DNA of 64,000 nt, taken from contig NZ_SACR01000004.1 of assembly GCF_004016505.1 (NCBI RefSeq), forward strand, positions 372,001 to 436,000, written 5' to 3'. Below the pieces are notes generated by a model. It did no database searches, was not told where the DNA came from, and saw nothing but the letters and a program-made list of their open reading frames with translations. This document shows positions 1-9,883 of the stretch, in pieces. Within the stretch, counting starts at the first letter, position 1; every line of letters begins with the position of its first letter. The translations under genes were made by a program, and so were the position numbers. Source of the stretch: Rubrivivax rivuli. GTDB taxonomy: Bacteria; Pseudomonadota; Gammaproteobacteria; Burkholderiales; Burkholderiaceae_C.

Positions 1-1
1 C

Positions 2-781
2 ACCCATGCCAGCAACGAGAGCCTGGCGGCACAGAAATTCATCTCGCCCAACGCGCTGGAGAGCTCGGCCGCGGCGCTGGCCACCGCGCGAGCGCAGCTC
101 AACGCCGCGCAGGCCTCGCTGGACACCACGCGCGTGGGGTTGCGTGATGCCACGCTGGTGGCGCCCATCGCCGGCATCGTGGCCAAGCGCCACGCCGTGC
201 CGGGCGAGAAGCTCAGCGTCGAGCAGCAGGTGCTGAGCATCGTCGACCTGGCCAGGCTGGAACTGGCCGGCAGCGTGGGCACGCACGAGGTCTCGCGCAT
301 CGCCCCGGGGCTGGCGGTGCAGGTGCAGGTGGAAGGCATGGACAAGCCCGTGGCCGGCCGCGTGGCGCGCATCGCCCCGGCGGCCGAGGCCGGCACGCGC
401 AGCATCGGCGTCACCATCGAGCTGGCCAACCCCCAGGAGCGCCTGCGCGCCGGGCAGTACGCCCTGGCGCGCGCCACGCTGAACGACGAGGCCGAGCGCC
501 TGACGCTGCCCGACAGCGCCGTGGGCAGCACCTCGGGGCAAGACCACGTGTGGGTGATCGAGAACGGCACGCTGGCACGCCGCGCCGTCACCCTGGGCCG
601 GCGCGACCCGCGCGCCGGGCGCGTGGAGGTGCTGCAGGGCGTGACGCCGGCCAGCCAGGTGCTGGCGGCGCGCTTCGACAACCTGCGTGAAGGCGCCAAG
701 GCCTCGGTGGCTGCCGCCAAGGGCAGCGGCACCGCCGCGGCGGTGGCTTCGGCGGCAGCTTCGGCCCCGCTGGTGAAGTAA
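2..781 (+). CDS. RND efflux periplasmic adaptor (membrane fusion protein), C-terminal part
   Basis: The reading frame is open from the window edge, so the N-terminus (signal or lipid anchor, first lipoyl half) is missing. About 259 residues are visible. The first ~45 form an alpha-helical hairpin segment rich in Ala, Leu and Gln. The second lipoyl half follows (motif VAPIAGIVAKRHAVPGEKL), then a beta-barrel domain and a membrane-proximal domain. The tail is Ala-rich and low in complexity. Adaptors of this kind bridge an inner-membrane RND pump to an outer-membrane channel. The pump gene starts 11 bp downstream, so the two are almost certainly co-transcribed. No outer-membrane factor gene follows; it may lie upstream or elsewhere. 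Substrate cannot be told from sequence. Confidence 0.93.
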   Translation, partial: THASNESLAAQKFISPNALESSAAALATARAQLNAAQASLDTTRVGLRDATLVAPIAGIVAKRHAVPGEKLSVEQQVLSIVDLARLELAGSVGTHEVSRIAPGLAVQVQVEGMDKPVAGRVARIAPAAEAGTRSIGVTIELANPQERLRAGQYALARATLNDEAERLTLPDSAVGSTSGQDHVWVIENGTLARRAVTLGRRDPRAGRVEVLQGVTPASQVLAARFDNLREGAKASVAAAKGSGTAAAVASAAASAPLVK

Positions 782-792
782 GGGGCGCGGCC

Positions 793-3700
793 ATGTGGAT
801 CACCCGCGTTTCCATCCAGAACCCGGTCTTCGCCGCCATGGTGATGGTGGCGCTGTGCGTGCTGGGCCTGTTCAGCTACAACAAGCTGGGCGTCGAGCAG
901 ATGCCCGACATCACCTTCCCCGGCGCCTGGATGGAGGTGCGCTACCCCGGCGCCTCGCCCGAGGCCGTGGAGCGTGAGCTCGTCAAGCCGCTGGAAGAAG
1001 CCGTCAACAGCATCGCCGGCGTCAAGCGCATCACCTCGGGTGCGCGCGAGGGCACGGGCTGGGTCAACGTCGAGTTCAAGCTCGACGCCGACATGGGCCG
1101 CGCGATGGAAGACCTGCGCGACCGCGTGGCCGGCGTGCAGGGCAGCTTTCCGAAGGACGTGAAGGCGCCGACCATCGCGCGCTGGAACAACGACAACAGC
1201 GAGCCGGTGGTCACCATGGCCATCGTCAGCAAGACGCGCAGCGCGCGCGAGCTCTCCATCCTGGGCGAGCAGACCGTGGCCAAGCGCCTGCAGCGCGTGG
1301 AAGGCGTGGCGCGCGTGGAGGTCAACGGCCTGACCGAACGCGAGGTGCGCATCGACCTCGACCCGGTGCGCCTGCGCGCCTATGGCGTGACGCCGGCAGA
1401 GATTGCCACCGCGCTGCGCGAAGCCAACGCCGACCAGCCCGTGGGCCTGATCAGCGACCGCACGCAAGACGCGCTGCTGCGCGTGGAAGGCCGCGTGCGC
1501 GACCCGCGCCAGTTCGAGAACGTGGTGGTGGCCCGGCGCGGCAACCTGAGCCTGACGCTGTCTGACCTGGGCACGCTGGTGGAGCGCGAGCGCGAGCCCG
1601 ATTCGGTGGCCCGCATCAACGGCCAGCGCGCCATCAGCTTCAACATCTTCAAGCAGCAGGACGCCAACATCGTGGCCGCCGGCGAGGCCGTGAAGAAGGC
1701 GCTGGAAGAGCTGAAGCCGCAGCTGCCGCCCGATGTGGAAGTGCGCGTCATCAACGCCAGCAGCGACTGGGTCAAGGGCAGCCTGAGCGGCCTGCGCAAC
1801 ACGCTGATCGAAGGCGCGCTGCTCACCGTGGCCATCGTCTTCCTGTTCCTGCACAGCTGGCGCAGCACCATCATCACGGGGCTGACGCTGCCCATCGCGG
1901 TGATCAGCAGCTTCATCGCCGTCTATGCCTTCGGCTTCACGCTGAACTTCATGACGATGATGGCGCTGTCGCTCTGCATCGGCCTCTTGATCGACGACGC
2001 CATCGTCGTGCGCGAGAACATCGTGCGCCACGTGGGCATGGGCAAGGACCACTTCCGCGCCGCACGGGAAGGCACCGAGGAGATCGGCCTGGCCGTGATG
2101 GCCACCACCTTCGCCATCGTGGCGGTGTTCGCGCCCGTGGCCTTCATGGGCGGCATCATCGGCAAGTTCTTCTACCCCTTCGGCATCACCGTGGTGGTGG
2201 CGGTGTTGGTGAGCCTGTTCGTGAGCTTCACGCTCGACCCCATGCTCAGCAGCGTGTGGCACGACCCCCCGGGCACGCGCCTGAAGCGCTGGCCCGTCAT
2301 CGGCCACGCGCTGCGCGCCACCGATACCGGCATGGACCTGCTGCACCGCGCCTACGAGCGCAGCATCCGCTGGATCTTCAGCAGCCGCCGTTGGCGCATC
2401 TGGCTGCCGGTCTACGGGCGGCCCTTCGGCGCCGACGGCCAGCGCCAGCGCACCCTGGCGCGGCGCTTCCGCAGCGCCACGATCACGCCGCGCGGCGTGG
2501 TGGTGGCCGGCGGCATCGCCAGCTTCGTGCTCGCACTGGCGCTGGCGCCCCTGGTGGGCAGCGAGTTCGCGCCCGAGACCGACCAGGGTTTCACGCGCCT
2601 GGCGCTGCGCATGCCCGTGGGCAGCAGCCTGGAGCGCAGCGACGCCAAGGCGCGCCAGATCGAAGAGATCGTGATGGCCATGCCCGAGGTGCGGGACGTC
2701 TCTACCTGGGTGGGCGGCCCCGGCCAGCGCAACCAGGCCTGGCTCAGCATCGCGCTGAAGGACAGGAAGGACCGCAAGCGCAGCCAGAAAGAGGTGGAAG
2801 AGGCCATCCGCAAGGCCATCGCCGGCATCCCCGGCACCGATGCCAGCGTGGGCTTCAACCGACCCATCTACGTGGCCATCCTGGGCAGCGATGCCGAGGG
2901 GCTGGCCAAGGTGGCGAAAGACTTCGCCGAGAAGGTCAAGGCCATCCCCGGCATCGCCGACGTGGAAAGCTCGGTGCAGCAGGGCCTGCCCGCCTACGCC
3001 GTGAAGCTGCGCCCGGGCGCCGTGCGTGAGCTCGGCCTCACCGCGCCGCAGCTGGCCAGCAGCCTGCGCGCCTACGTCAACGGCGAGACCGCCACCTACT
3101 GGACCACGCCCGACGGCGACCAGGTCGACGTGGTGCTGCGCCTGAACGAAAGCCAGCGTGAACGCATCGAGCAGCTGCGCAGCCTGCCCGTGGCCTTCGC
3201 GAAGGACGGCACGCCCATCGCGCTGGACAGCGTGGCCACCATCGAGACGGTGTTCAACCCCGAGGTCATCCGCCGCCAGAACCTGCAGCGCCGCGAGGCC
3301 GTGTTCGCCGGCGTGCAAGGGCGCAGTGCCGGTGAGGTGGGCGCCGATGTGCAGAAGCTGGTGCGCGAGACCACGCTGCCGCCGGGCTACAGCTTCGATA
3401 TCGGCGGCGGCATGCAGCAGCAGCAGGAGGCCTTCGGTGGCCTGCTCAGCGCCATGGCGCTGGCGGTGATCTTCATCTACATCGTGCTGGCCAGCCAGTT
3501 CGGCAGCTTCCTGCAGCCGCTGGCCATCATGGCCAGCCTGCCGCTGGCACTGATCGGCGTGATGCTGGCGCTGCTGTTCTGGAACAGCACGCTCAACGTC
3601 TTCAGCATGATCGGCCTGGTGATGCTGATGGGCCTGGTGACGAAGAACGCCATCCTGCTGGTGGACTACGCCAACCACGAGCGCGCCCGCGGCGCCAGCG

Positions 3701-3993
3701 TGCCCGACGCGCTGCTGGCCGCCGGCATGACCCGCATGCGCCCCATCATCATGACGACGGCGGCCATGGTCTTCGGCATGCTGCCGCTGGCCCTGGCGCT
3801 GAACGACGGCGGCGAGATCCAGGCGCCGATGGGCCGCGCCATCATCGGCGGCGTGATCACCAGCACCGTGCTGACGCTGGTGGTGGTGCCGGTGCTCTAC
3901 AGCTACCTGGCGCGCCGGCGCAAGCCGGCGGCCCAGCCGCTGCCGGCGGCCGGTGGAGCGATGCCGCTGGAAATGCCCGCCGACCGCGACTGA
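793..3993 (+). CDS. RND efflux pump inner-membrane permease (AcrB/MdtB-like, HAE1 type)
   Basis: A 1066-residue proton-driven RND transporter, the usual length for the family. It begins with the cytoplasmic start of TM1 ([17 protein letters not shown]) and has the typical two-fold repeat of a TM bundle plus a large periplasmic loop. The proton-relay residues are present: the TM4 acidic pair in the motif [12 protein letters not shown] (Asp401/Asp402) and the TM10 lysine in [14 protein letters not shown] (Lys951). The first periplasmic domain opens with the family motif [19 protein letters not shown]. It is encoded 11 bp after the adaptor gene. The sequence resembles drug or organic-compound exporters more than CzcA metal pumps, but the substrate is inference. 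The C-terminus has a short Ala/Pro-rich tail. Confidence 0.95.
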   Translation: MWITRVSIQNPVFAAMVMVALCVLGLFSYNKLGVEQMPDITFPGAWMEVRYPGASPEAVERELVKPLEEAVNSIAGVKRITSGAREGTGWVNVEFKLDADMGRAMEDLRDRVAGVQGSFPKDVKAPTIARWNNDNSEPVVTMAIVSKTRSARELSILGEQTVAKRLQRVEGVARVEVNGLTEREVRIDLDPVRLRAYGVTPAEIATALREANADQPVGLISDRTQDALLRVEGRVRDPRQFENVVVARRGNLSLTLSDLGTLVEREREPDSVARINGQRAISFNIFKQQDANIVAAGEAVKKALEELKPQLPPDVEVRVINASSDWVKGSLSGLRNTLIEGALLTVAIVFLFLHSWRSTIITGLTLPIAVISSFIAVYAFGFTLNFMTMMALSLCIGLLIDDAIVVRENIVRHVGMGKDHFRAAREGTEEIGLAVMATTFAIVAVFAPVAFMGGIIGKFFYPFGITVVVAVLVSLFVSFTLDPMLSSVWHDPPGTRLKRWPVIGHALRATDTGMDLLHRAYERSIRWIFSSRRWRIWLPVYGRPFGADGQRQRTLARRFRSATITPRGVVVAGGIASFVLALALAPLVGSEFAPETDQGFTRLALRMPVGSSLERSDAKARQIEEIVMAMPEVRDVSTWVGGPGQRNQAWLSIALKDRKDRKRSQKEVEEAIRKAIAGIPGTDASVGFNRPIYVAILGSDAEGLAKVAKDFAEKVKAIPGIADVESSVQQGLPAYAVKLRPGAVRELGLTAPQLASSLRAYVNGETATYWTTPDGDQVDVVLRLNESQRERIEQLRSLPVAFAKDGTPIALDSVATIETVFNPEVIRRQNLQRREAVFAGVQGRSAGEVGADVQKLVRETTLPPGYSFDIGGGMQQQQEAFGGLLSAMALAVIFIYIVLASQFGSFLQPLAIMASLPLALIGVMLALLFWNSTLNVFSMIGLVMLMGLVTKNAILLVDYANHERARGASVPDALLAAGMTRMRPIIMTTAAMVFGMLPLALALNDGGEIQAPMGRAIIGGVITSTVLTLVVVPVLYSYLARRRKPAAQPLPAAGGAMPLEMPADRD

Positions 3994-4097
3994 AGCGCCC
4001 ACAGGCGACTCGCGGGCCCGCGGCGCCGCGGACTGCCGGCGCAGAGAAGGGTTTCGGTGGACCCCAGGGCAGCGTCGCCCGCCTAACATCGGGCGTG

Positions 4098-6398
4098 ATG
4101 ACCTCGTTGCGCACGCGATTTGTCGTTACCACGCTGCTGGTCTTCGTGGCCGTGCTGGCGGCCGGCTTGCTGGCCGCACGCGTGGTGATGCATGACGCGC
4201 TCCGTGACGAGGTGGCGCGTGGCACCGAGAGGCGTACCGCCCTGTTGACGGCGGCGCTGACGCCCATGCTGCTGCAGCGCGACCTGGCCGCCGCCGAAGA
4301 CCTGCTCCAGGGGCTCGTGCGGGAAGGCTCGCTTCGTTATGTCGAGGTGCGCGACGTCGACGGTGGCCTTTTCGCGCAGGCCGGACGCGCGCCGTCCGTG
4401 CCGCCACCGCCCACGCCGGCCAGCGAAGCGCTGCGTCAGAACCTGCAGGCGGTGGACGGCGTCTTCCACTTCGAGGGCCAGCTGGCCATGGAGGGCCGAA
4501 CACGCGGCACCTTCCGTTTCGGGGTGTCTGACCAGGCCCTGCGGCAGGCCGAGCAGCTTGTCACCGTCAACCTGCTGATCATCGGCGCGACCGGCGCGGT
4601 GGCAGCGGCGCTGCTGCAACTGCTGCTGGGCACGCTGCTGACGCGCCGGCTGGCGGCCCTGTCGGCCGCGGCCGACCGCCTGGCCGTCAGCGACGGCGAG
4701 GTCTCCTTCGACGTCAGCGGCGACGACGAAGTGGCGCGGCTGGCCCAGTCCTTCGACCGCATGTCGCAGGCCCTGCGCCAGCGCGTGGCCGCACTGCACG
4801 ACGCCGAACTGCGCCAGCGCACCCTGGTGGGCGCGCTGGCCGAAGGCGTGGTGTTCCAGGACGACGGCGACCGTGTGCTGGAGTGCAACGACGCGGCCTG
4901 CCGCCTGCTGGGCCTGAGCCGGGAGCAACTGTTGGGCGTCGATTCGATGGACCCGCGCTGGCGCGCCACCGATCCCGAGGGCCGGCCCTTCGATTTCACC
5001 GAACACCCCTCGGTGGTCGCGTTGCGCACCGGGCAGCCGGTGTTCGACGTGCAGATGGGCGTGCACCGCCCCGACGGCAGCCGCGTGTGGCTGTCGATCA
5101 ACTCGCAGCCGCTGCTGGCCAGCGGTGCCGGACGGGCCTATGCCACCGTCACTTCGTTCTCCGACATCACCGCGCGTGTCGAGGCCGAGCGCATCCTGCA
5201 GCTGAACAACGAGGACCTGGAACGACGCGTGGCCGAGCGCACCGCCGAACTGGCCACCGCGCGCGACCTGGCCGAGTCGGCGAACCGCGCCAAGACCGAG
5301 TTCCTTTCGCGCATGAGCCACGAGTTGCGCACGCCGCTGAACGCCATTCTGGGCTTCGCGCAGGTGCTCCGGCTGCGCGAGCGCGCTGCGCCGCAGGGCG
5401 TGGACGAGCAACTGGGCCACATCGAAAGCGCCGGCTGGCACCTGCTGGACCTGATCAACGACGTGCTGGATCTCTCGCGCATCGAGGCGGGCACGCTGGT
5501 GGTGTCGATGGATGCGGTGGCGGTGGCACCGGTGCTCGGCGAATGCCTGCGCATGGTGGATGCCGAGGCGCGCCGGCTGCAGCTGTCGCTGCACGTCGAT
5601 CCGCTGCCGCCGGCGCTGGCCGTGCGCGGCGACGCCACACGCCTGCGCCAGGTGCTGGTGAACCTGCTGTCGAACGCCTGCAAATACAACCGGCCCGGTG
5701 GCCGCGTGCACGTGCGCGTGGCGGCTGACGAGGTTTCTGTGCAGCTGTCGGTGGTCGACAGTGGCGTCGGGCTCAACGAGCAGCAGCGCGCTTCGCTGTT
5801 CCAGCCCTTCAACCGCCTGGGTGCCGAGAGCAGCGCGGTCGAGGGCACCGGCATCGGCCTGGTCATCACGCAGCGTCTGATGGCCCTGATGGGGGGCACG
5901 CTCGACGTCGACTCCGAGCCCGGTGTCGGCACCACCTTCACGGTGCGCCTGGCGCGTGCCAGCCTCAGCCAGCCGCCGGCGCCCAACGCCGCACCCGCAG
6001 CTGGCGGCGACGTGGCGGCACGCTGGACGCTGCTGTACGTGGAGGACAACCGCGCCAACCAGGAGCTGCTGGCCGAGGTGCTGCGCCTGCGCCCCAGCGT
6101 GCGCCTGCTGTGCGCCGCCGACGGTGAAGAGGGCCTGGCCAGCGCTGCCGCGCAGCGGCCCGACCTGGTGGTGGTGGACATCGCGTTGCCAGGCATCGAC
6201 GGCTACGCCTTGTGCCGCCGCCTTCGCGCGCTGCCGGCGCTGCGCCAGCAACCCATCGTCGCACTCACCGCCAACGCCCTGCCGCGCGACCGCGCGCGCG
6301 GTGTTGAAGCCGGCTTCGACCGATACTTCACCAAGCCGCTGGATGTGCCCCAGTTCCTGGCCTGGCTGGACACGGTCTTGCTGACACTGCCCCGATGA
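4098..6398 (+). CDS. Membrane-bound hybrid sensor histidine kinase (HAMP-PAS-HisKA-HATPase-REC)
   Basis: About 766 residues. A GTG lies one codon before the ATG used here. Order seen: TM1 (~8-30), a ~120-residue periplasmic segment, TM2 (~155-178), HAMP (~185-240), PAS (~240-360), coiled coil, HisKA with H-box SRMSHELRTPLNAILGF (His408), HATPase_c (N-box NLLSNACKYN, G-box GTGIGLVITQ), then a C-terminal receiver (YVEDNRANQELL; phosphoacceptor Asp694 in VVVDIALPGIDG; Lys in YFTKPLD). Its stop overlaps the start of a periplasmic binding protein gene (ATGA), so the two products are made together. I infer that the binding protein feeds ligand information to the periplasmic segment. No partner regulator with a DNA-binding domain is adjacent, so output is probably a phosphorelay elsewhere. 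Confidence 0.93.
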   Translation: MTSLRTRFVVTTLLVFVAVLAAGLLAARVVMHDALRDEVARGTERRTALLTAALTPMLLQRDLAAAEDLLQGLVREGSLRYVEVRDVDGGLFAQAGRAPSVPPPPTPASEALRQNLQAVDGVFHFEGQLAMEGRTRGTFRFGVSDQALRQAEQLVTVNLLIIGATGAVAAALLQLLLGTLLTRRLAALSAAADRLAVSDGEVSFDVSGDDEVARLAQSFDRMSQALRQRVAALHDAELRQRTLVGALAEGVVFQDDGDRVLECNDAACRLLGLSREQLLGVDSMDPRWRATDPEGRPFDFTEHPSVVALRTGQPVFDVQMGVHRPDGSRVWLSINSQPLLASGAGRAYATVTSFSDITARVEAERILQLNNEDLERRVAERTAELATARDLAESANRAKTEFLSRMSHELRTPLNAILGFAQVLRLRERAAPQGVDEQLGHIESAGWHLLDLINDVLDLSRIEAGTLVVSMDAVAVAPVLGECLRMVDAEARRLQLSLHVDPLPPALAVRGDATRLRQVLVNLLSNACKYNRPGGRVHVRVAADEVSVQLSVVDSGVGLNEQQRASLFQPFNRLGAESSAVEGTGIGLVITQRLMALMGGTLDVDSEPGVGTTFTVRLARASLSQPPAPNAAPAAGGDVAARWTLLYVEDNRANQELLAEVLRLRPSVRLLCAADGEEGLASAAAQRPDLVVVDIALPGIDGYALCRRLRALPALRQQPIVALTANALPRDRARGVEAGFDRYFTKPLDVPQFLAWLDTVLLTLPR

Positions 6399-7300
6399 AC
6401 CCAACGCGCCACCCCGGGCTCTGCACCCGACGCCTGTGCCTGCAGAGATGGTCGCTGGCATCTGCCGCGGCGGGCCTGGCCTTGTCCACGCCCTGGGCCG
6501 TTGCGCAGGGGGCGAAGCGGCTGAAGGTGGGGCTGACGCCCTTTCTGTCGCCGCGCCAGCTGATGGGCACCTTCGAGCCGCTGCGCCTGCACCTGGCCGC
6601 GCGGCTGCAGCGCGAGGTCGAGTTCTACACAGCGCCCAGCTTCGAGCGCATGCTGGACAACGCCCGCGCCCCCGACCAACCCTTCACGCTGATGCCGGTG
6701 CACCTGGCCTTGATGGCCATCGAGGACTGGGGCTTCACGCTGGTCGCCCGGTCGACGGCGGAGTCCACGCTGGCGCTGTGGCAGCCGCCCGAGATGGCAG
6801 CACCGTGGCCGGCCGACGCAGCCCCGGCCGCAGTGCTGCAGGCGCTGCGCGGGCGCCGCATCGGCCTGAGTGGCGCATTGACACTGGCGGCGCTGGCCGT
6901 GGAGCGGTGGCGCGAAGAGCGCGGGCTCGTGTCGGCCGTCGAGCTGCGCCCGCATGCCAACCTGTCGGGCGCCGTGCTGGCCGTGCGCCGTGGCGATGTC
7001 GACTTCGTTGGCGCCCCCGACACCGCACTGCGCGACTCGCTGCCCCCCGGCAGCCCCGACTTCCGCCGCTTTCTGACGCTGGGGCGCCTGGAGGCGCCGG
7101 CCTTCGTGGCCAGCCCGGCGGCGGCACCCGCCGACGTGGCAGCCCTGCGTGCCGCTTTGCTGGCGTTCGGCGGGGCCGGCACCTCGTTCGCCTCGGCGCA
7201 GTACGCGGCCGGCACGGCCGCCGACCTGTCGCCATGGCGCAGCTACGCGACGCGCGCGCGCCAGCTTCTGGCGACAGCCGCCGAGACGCGCCCGCGCTGA
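6395..7300 (+). CDS. PhnD-like periplasmic substrate-binding protein coupled to a sensor kinase
   Basis: A 301-residue protein of the phosphate/phosphite/phosphonate binding-protein type (PF12974-like). The N-terminal signal peptide carries a twin-arginine-like motif (TRRLCLQRW) followed by a hydrophobic stretch and an AVAQG cleavage region. Mature-domain landmarks are KVGLTPFLSPRQL, FEPLRLHLAARLQREVEF and a late DVDFVGAPDTALR segment, as in PhnD-fold proteins. Its ATG overlaps the kinase stop codon (ATGA), and no ABC permease or ATPase gene lies nearby on either strand. Members of this fold outside transport operons often serve signalling, so I infer a co-receptor for the upstream kinase. 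The ligand is unknown; phosphonate binding should not be assumed. It ends 9 bp from the convergent chemoreceptor gene. Confidence 0.82.
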   Translation: MNPTRHPGLCTRRLCLQRWSLASAAAGLALSTPWAVAQGAKRLKVGLTPFLSPRQLMGTFEPLRLHLAARLQREVEFYTAPSFERMLDNARAPDQPFTLMPVHLALMAIEDWGFTLVARSTAESTLALWQPPEMAAPWPADAAPAAVLQALRGRRIGLSGALTLAALAVERWREERGLVSAVELRPHANLSGAVLAVRRGDVDFVGAPDTALRDSLPPGSPDFRRFLTLGRLEAPAFVASPAAAPADVAALRAALLAFGGAGTSFASAQYAAGTAADLSPWRSYATRARQLLATAAETRPR

Positions 7301-7309
7301 CGACTGCCG

Positions 7310-9775
7310 CTATGGCCGGGCCACGGCCGGGCGCACGCCGGCACGGTAGGCGCTGGCGGCCGCGGCTGGCGCGGGGCCGGCCCCACGGCCGCCCACCTGC
7401 GCTTGCGGCGCGGCGGCCTGGCCGGTCGCAGCCGCTCGCTGGCCGGTGTCCTGCGTCTGGCGGTAGATGCCACAGCCCAGCAGCAGGTCGCCCTTCAAGG
7501 GCACCACCCAGGAGATCTTGGGCAGCACCGCGCCGGTGTTGGGCTGCACGATGGTGTAGTCGATCCAGCCGCCGCCGGCCTCGGCCGCAGCCCAGGCGTC
7601 GCGCACGAAGCGGTCGCCCTCGATGCCCGGCACCTCGTGCACGCGGTGGCCTTCCATGGCCGCCTTCGCGCCGTGCAGGCGGTAGCGGCCTTCGCGGTCG
7701 ATGACGAAGACATAGAGATCGCGGTCGACGAAGCCCGCCTCGGCGCTGTGCAGTTCGGCGCTGGCGCCTTCCAGCCCGCGCTGGCCGATGAGCGCCTGCG
7801 CCCGCTGCACCAGGCCCATGGCCTCGTCGGCGCTGCCCTGGCGCAGGCGCATCGTGGCCACGGCCGTGGAGAGGGCTTCCGCACGCGTCACCAGCGCCTG
7901 CGAGGCGCTGCGCGAGTCGTCCACCATCGCGGCGTTCTGCCGCGTGATCTCGTCGAGGTTGCCGACCGCAGCGCTCATCTCCTCCAGCCCCTGGCTCTGC
8001 TGCTGGCTGGTGCTGGCGATCTCGCGCAGGCGTTGCGAGACCTGGCGCACGCCGTCCACCAGCTCGCCCAGCACGGCACTGGTGCGCTGCACGCTGTCGA
8101 CCGTGCTGTCGACCTGCTCGCGCGACTGGCCGATGAGCTGGCGGATCTCGGCCGCCGCCGCGCTGCTGCGTTGCGCCAGCTGGCGCACTTCGCTGGCCAC
8201 CACGGCGAAGCCCCTGCCGGCCTCGCCGGCACGTGCGGCTTCCACGGCGGCGTTCAGCGCCAGGATGTTGGTCTGGAAGGCGATGCCGTCGATGACGCCG
8301 ATGATCTCGCCCACGCGGCGCGAGCCGTTCTCCAGCAGGCCCAGCGAGCCCACGGTCTCGGCCATCTCCTGGTTGCCGCTCTCGGCCTTGCGGTGCAGGG
8401 CTGCCGTGAGACCGTCCAGTTCGGCCACCGAGCTGGCGTTGGCGGCCACCTTGCCGCTGGTGTCCTGCACGGTGGCCACGAATTCGGCCAGGCTCGAAGC
8501 CTGCTGCTCGGTGCGCAGGGCCAGTGCGCTGCCGCCTTCGGCCAGCGTGCGGCCGGTTTCAGAAACGCGCACCGCGCTGCTGCGGATCTCCGCCACCAGG
8601 CTGGACAACTGCGCGGCCATGCCTTCCACCACATGGCCGATCTCTGCCACCTCGTCGCGCCCGTGGATCTCGAAACGGTGCGAGAGGTCGCCCTCGGCCA
8701 CGGCGGCCATGCCCTTGCCCAGGTGGCGCAGCGCACCCGTGATGGCAATGTAGAAGGCCGCCGAGAGGTAGATGACCAGCAGCACGCCCACGGTCGATGC
8801 GCCGATCGTCAGCCAGGTCTCGGCGCTCTGCCGGCCGGCTCGCTCGTCCAGTGCGGCGAGCAGCTGATCGCCGGCCCCGTGCCCGAAGACATTGACGGCC
8901 TGGATGGCGGCCGTGCCTGCCGAGAAGAAGGCCGCGGCATCACCGCTCAGCGCCTCGGCCGTGAAGACCTGTTCGGCTTGCTCCGTGAACTGGCGGCTGA
9001 GCTTGAGCGCCTCTTCGTAGCCTGTGGGAACGGCGCCACCGGCACGCTGCAGCGCCTGCACGCGGTGCTCGCTGTCCAGCAGGCGCTGGCGCACCTGCTC
9101 GACGCGGCCGAGCATCTGCGCACGCTCGGTGGCCGAAGCGTCACCGCGGCTCAGCAGGCCAGCCCCCTGGCCGCGCATCAGACCCAGGGTCTCGGTCCAG
9201 GGCAGCGTGCGTTCGACCAGCAGGTCCATCAGGAAGAAGGTGTGCGCCTCGGGGTCGAGCAGCAGGCCCGATCTTTCGGCGGCCAGAAGCACCGTGGTGC
9301 GCAGCGCTTCCACCTGCTCGGTGTGCTGAGCAAAGGCGCGCTGGCGCTGCGCGTCGTGCTGGCCTTGGCCCAGCGCAGCCACGGCGCCGCGGATGCGAGG
9401 CCAATGGTCTTTCAAGTCGAAGCGCTGCGCGGCGGCCAGGGCCTGGTCCACCTCGGTCAGCGCCAGCGTGAGCTTGCTGCGCACGGCGTCACGGGGTGCC
9501 GCCGCTGCAGCGTCGCCGCTGAGGGCGCGGTTGGTCAGCCCGCGGTGTTGCTGTGTGAGGTCGGCCACGTCCAGCATGGCCTTCACGACGCGGGTGCCCT
9601 CGGCCTCTGCAGCGGTGATGCCAGCCTGGGTGCGCAGCACCTGCACATGCAGCACCAGCAGCAGCAGCAGCGGGATGAACAGGGTCAGGCCCAGCAATCC
9701 CAGCTTCAAGGGCAGGCGCAGGCGTCGCATCAGCCACAGGCCTGGCGCCAGGGGGGAACGCAGAAGTCGGAACAT
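7310..9775 (-). CDS. Methyl-accepting chemotaxis protein with a C-terminal Cache-like domain
   Basis: About 821 residues. I chose the ATG at 9775 because GGAG lies 6 nt upstream; an ATG 14 codons earlier has no such site. TM1 is ~22-46, followed by a ~275-residue mostly helical periplasmic domain, TM2 (~325-348), HAMP (~350-400), then the signalling hairpin whose tip reads [19 protein letters not shown] (~495-535). After the hairpin, ~682-775 looks like a single Cache/PAS-like sensor: [20 protein letters not shown], a WIDYTIVQP strand and LLGCGIY. Cache domains are normally N-terminal and periplasmic, so a cytoplasmic C-terminal one is unusual though not unique. It ends in a low-complexity Gly/Ala/Pro tail. 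A sigma-28-type promoter precedes it. Confidence 0.92.
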   Translation of the reverse strand: MFRLLRSPLAPGLWLMRRLRLPLKLGLLGLTLFIPLLLLLVLHVQVLRTQAGITAAEAEGTRVVKAMLDVADLTQQHRGLTNRALSGDAAAAAPRDAVRSKLTLALTEVDQALAAAQRFDLKDHWPRIRGAVAALGQGQHDAQRQRAFAQHTEQVEALRTTVLLAAERSGLLLDPEAHTFFLMDLLVERTLPWTETLGLMRGQGAGLLSRGDASATERAQMLGRVEQVRQRLLDSEHRVQALQRAGGAVPTGYEEALKLSRQFTEQAEQVFTAEALSGDAAAFFSAGTAAIQAVNVFGHGAGDQLLAALDERAGRQSAETWLTIGASTVGVLLVIYLSAAFYIAITGALRHLGKGMAAVAEGDLSHRFEIHGRDEVAEIGHVVEGMAAQLSSLVAEIRSSAVRVSETGRTLAEGGSALALRTEQQASSLAEFVATVQDTSGKVAANASSVAELDGLTAALHRKAESGNQEMAETVGSLGLLENGSRRVGEIIGVIDGIAFQTNILALNAAVEAARAGEAGRGFAVVASEVRQLAQRSSAAAAEIRQLIGQSREQVDSTVDSVQRTSAVLGELVDGVRQVSQRLREIASTSQQQSQGLEEMSAAVGNLDEITRQNAAMVDDSRSASQALVTRAEALSTAVATMRLRQGSADEAMGLVQRAQALIGQRGLEGASAELHSAEAGFVDRDLYVFVIDREGRYRLHGAKAAMEGHRVHEVPGIEGDRFVRDAWAAAEAGGGWIDYTIVQPNTGAVLPKISWVVPLKGDLLLGCGIYRQTQDTGQRAAATGQAAAPQAQVGGRGAGPAPAAAASAYRAGVRPAVARP

Positions 9776-9815
9776 GCAGGTCTCCAGGGGGGGTCTCAAG
9801 CCCCATGTCCTGGAC

Positions 9816-9842
9816 ATTTCGGCCGCCGCCTGGCGAACTTCA
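9816..9842 (-). promoter_or_regulatory. Putative sigma-28 (FliA) promoter of the chemoreceptor gene
   Basis: On the minus strand a -35 box TGAAGTTC (9835-9842), an 11-nt spacer and a -10 box GCCGAAAT (9816-9823) match the flagellar class 3 consensus TAAAGTTT-N11-GCCGATAA with the exact spacer. It lies 40 bp upstream of the chosen start of the methyl-accepting chemotaxis gene and downstream of the sdaA stop, so the receptor can be transcribed independently of the gcv-sdaA operon. Confidence 0.65.
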
Positions 9843-9883
9843 GTGATTTATGGCGGCTTTGGTCACCTGCAAGCGAGGCGTGT

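Noticed and set aside
4083..6461. Long minus-strand open frame opposite the first hybrid kinase
   Set aside because: Antisense shadow; the plus strand encodes all kinase motifs.
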